From positions 1 to 20,477 of the IMG/VR virus record IMGVR_UViG_3300042987_000016: DNA of 20,477 bases; one strand, written 5' to 3'. The position numbers were made by a program, and so were the translations under genes. This DNA is from a virus. Under the pieces are notes generated by a model. That model ran no database searches, was not told the DNA's origin, and saw nothing but the letters and a program-made list of their open reading frames with translations. Below, piece by piece: positions 18,792-20,477 of this stretch; within the stretch, counting starts at the first letter, position 1; the number at the start of each line of letters is the position of its first letter.

Positions 18792-20477
18792 ATGCTTAAC
18801 GTAAAAACTCTCACCGACACGTTGTCTCGCATGCCCTTGCCACAGTTGCAGCAGTATGCTGCGCTGCACAAGAATGATCCTTACGTTGTTTCACTGGCGC
18901 TGTCTATTGCAAACCAGAAAAAACAAATGTTGGCAGGTAAAGCTGGACAAGCTGGCATGCAGCCTCAACCAAAAGTGGTTGACCAAGCACTGGCACAAAT
19001 GATGGCCCCTCCTCCACAACAGATGGCTACTGCACCGCAGCAGCAAATGCTTCCCGAAGATACAGGCATTGGCCAACTCCCAGCCCAGAACATGCAGAAC
19101 TTGGCTGAAGGCGGCATTGTGGCGTTTGAAGATGGTGGTAGTGTGCCGGGGTATGCGGATGGCGCATTTACTGGAACTTTAGGCGGGGTTCCTCCCGGTG
19201 CAATTGTTATGGGTAATATGTATCAAGACCCTGTTACGGGAAAAATGATACCTATTCCACAACGAGACGCGTTACCGTTTGGTAATGTGCCAATGAATTA
19301 CGCAGAAAACAAACGCATTTACGAAGCAAAAAAACAAGAAGACATTGCCAAACGTACGGAGGCAGCAAAAGCAATTATCAATGAGAGTCCTGAAGATTAT
19401 GCTTTTAGAAAAGTTGCAGAACTTGAAGCGCAAGGTGGTAAAAAACTGTCCCCTGACGCTAGAAACATGGCTATGTCCCAGTTTGTAAAAGACAAAATTG
19501 CAGGCCAAGTTAGTCGCGGTGAGGCATCTTTTACAAAAAGCAGCGCATTACCAAAGCCAGCCACTACATACACAGGTGATAAACCTTTGCCGGGAATGAC
19601 TCCCCCCGGACAGTCGCCTTTAAACGCATTGCCTAAACCTGTTGCTGCGGCCAAACCCGCTGCTCCCGCTGCGCCAGCTGCGCCTGTGCCAGCTCCTGTT
19701 GACCCTATGGCGGGTATCAAAGCGTTGGATACAAAACCAATGACTGCCGCAGAAGCAAAAGAGCAAGCCGCAGCGTTGTCAGACTCAACAGAATTGCGCA
19801 AACAACTGGAGGCGAACGAAAAGTTCACCACAGACGCGTACGCCAAATTGCTGGGAGACTACGACAAGAAAATTGCAGCGATGCCAGAAGCCTATAAAGG
19901 CTACGAAGCACGTTTGCAAAAAGAAGAAGCTGAAGCCGCTTCAGACAAAGACAAAGCGTTGGGCATGGCTATTTTTCAAGCAGGCCTTGGCATGCTGTCT
20001 GGCACTTCTCAATATGCGTTTGAAAATATTGGTAAAGGTGCTTTGGCTGGTTTGGAGAACTACCAATCTGCGTTGAAAGACTTGAAGAAAGCCCAGCGTG
20101 AACGAGACAAAGCGTTTGCAGATATTGAAGCTGCACGTTTGGCTGAGAAACGCGGAGACATCAAAGCGCACACTGAATTGCAAGCCAGAGGTATTGAAGC
20201 TTTAAGCACGGCTAAGAACCGCACCGTTGAAGCTACCAGCAAAATCTTTGATGTAGACACACGTACAGCTACCGGCATCTTTGAAACCAGATTCAGAGAA
20301 AATTTAGCGAATGAGCGCACCATGTACACATCTGCTGTAGACATTGGCAAACAAAGAATGGCGGACGACGCAGCACGGCAACGAGACATAGCAAACAATG
20401 CTGCTGCACTGCAACGCGCTCAAATTCAAGCTAACGCACCCGGGGCAGAAGAACGTATTTTGTCAAATCCGGCGTTG
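18792..20477 (+). CDS. Large putative internal/ejection virion protein, 3' end outside window
   Basis: An open frame of 562 codons from ATG 18792 to the window edge, with no stop. The first 110 residues contain LSRMPLPQLQQYAALHKNDP, a Gln/Pro/Met-rich linker, and DTGIGQLPAQNMQNLAEGGI, a start I recognise from many aquatic phages. EDGGSV and YADGAF follow. Residues 281-305 are an Ala/Pro spacer. From about 330 on it is charged and helical, with a Gly/Ala-rich hydrophobic stretch (ALGMAIFQAGLGMLSG at 389-404) that could touch membranes. An AAGGA site lies 7 nt upstream. Composition and position suggest a DNA-ejection or tape-measure-like protein. The truncation is only the window end. Confidence 0.87.
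   Translation, partial: MLNVKTLTDTLSRMPLPQLQQYAALHKNDPYVVSLALSIANQKKQMLAGKAGQAGMQPQPKVVDQALAQMMAPPPQQMATAPQQQMLPEDTGIGQLPAQNMQNLAEGGIVAFEDGGSVPGYADGAFTGTLGGVPPGAIVMGNMYQDPVTGKMIPIPQRDALPFGNVPMNYAENKRIYEAKKQEDIAKRTEAAKAIINESPEDYAFRKVAELEAQGGKKLSPDARNMAMSQFVKDKIAGQVSRGEASFTKSSALPKPATTYTGDKPLPGMTPPGQSPLNALPKPVAAAKPAAPAAPAAPVPAPVDPMAGIKALDTKPMTAAEAKEQAAALSDSTELRKQLEANEKFTTDAYAKLLGDYDKKIAAMPEAYKGYEARLQKEEAEAASDKDKALGMAIFQAGLGMLSGTSQYAFENIGKGALAGLENYQSALKDLKKAQRERDKAFADIEAARLAEKRGDIKAHTELQARGIEALSTAKNRTVEATSKIFDVDTRTATGIFETRFRENLANERTMYTSAVDIGKQRMADDAARQRDIANNAAALQRAQIQANAPGAEERILSNPAL

Noticed and set aside
18792-20477. Last gene as a truncated pseudogene
   Set aside because: The reading frame is open to the final base and the cut is simply the end of the window.
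1-20477. tRNA genes, insertion sequences, integrase or attachment sites
   Set aside because: No cloverleaf-like segments, transposase motifs, recombinase motifs or long direct or inverted repeats were seen, and the tight gene packing leaves little room for them.

Overview
The window is one uninterrupted block of late genes from a double-stranded DNA tailed phage, or a prophage or metagenomic contig of one. Every supported gene lies on the + strand. Gaps are mostly 0-20 nt, and about fifteen junctions overlap by 1-8 nt (ATGA, TGATG or TAATG type), with strong Shine-Dalgarno sites. The gene content resembles uncultured aquatic phages: lysine-rich small proteins with DGC-TKGKTKG tails, a 'GPGDG-SD-IPA-I' protein, a C1q-like appendage protein and an EF-hand membrane protein. 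A gp4/SU10-adaptor-like pair plus a large nozzle-like protein, with no tape-measure, tube or sheath gene in view, suggests a short-tailed (podovirus-type) virion. That is an inference, because terminase, portal and major capsid genes are outside the window. The host cannot be read from the sequence; Rz/Rz1 spanins imply a Gram-negative bacterium.

Layout. (1) 66-900: two virion-associated proteins, probably just downstream of the capsid gene. (2) 893-2844: seven very small, mostly basic proteins packed end to end. One has an internal strong ribosome site, and three share a C-terminal-type motif. (3) 2846-5308: a head-tail connector-like protein, a Cys4 protein, two small basic proteins and a second adaptor-like protein. 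(4) 5321-10223: appendage and fibre module (structural proteins, a fibre with a modular C-terminus, a terminator-like hairpin at 7972, a zinc-ribbon protein, a second fibre and a glycine-rich putative adhesin). (5) 10232-12395: lysis cassette (membrane protein with a probable AUU start, small membrane coiled-coil protein, EF-hand holin-like protein, Rz with embedded Rz1, M15 peptidase endolysin). (6) 12398-15569: nozzle-like tail protein, C1q-like appendage protein and a cupin. (7) 15573-20477: a set of large Ala/Gln/Gly-rich proteins that look like internal or ejection proteins; the last is cut by the window edge.

Taken together the genes would finish the head (1-3), build the tail and its host-recognition tips (3, 4, 6), supply DNA-ejection components (7) and lyse the cell (5). 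The least explained parts are the small basic protein array with its shared motif, the GG-centred short motif recurring in otherwise unrelated proteins, a beta-domain inserted into two different tail proteins, and the non-standard translation features in the lysis cassette and at 1864-1879. Nothing here is a clearly novel defence or mobile system.
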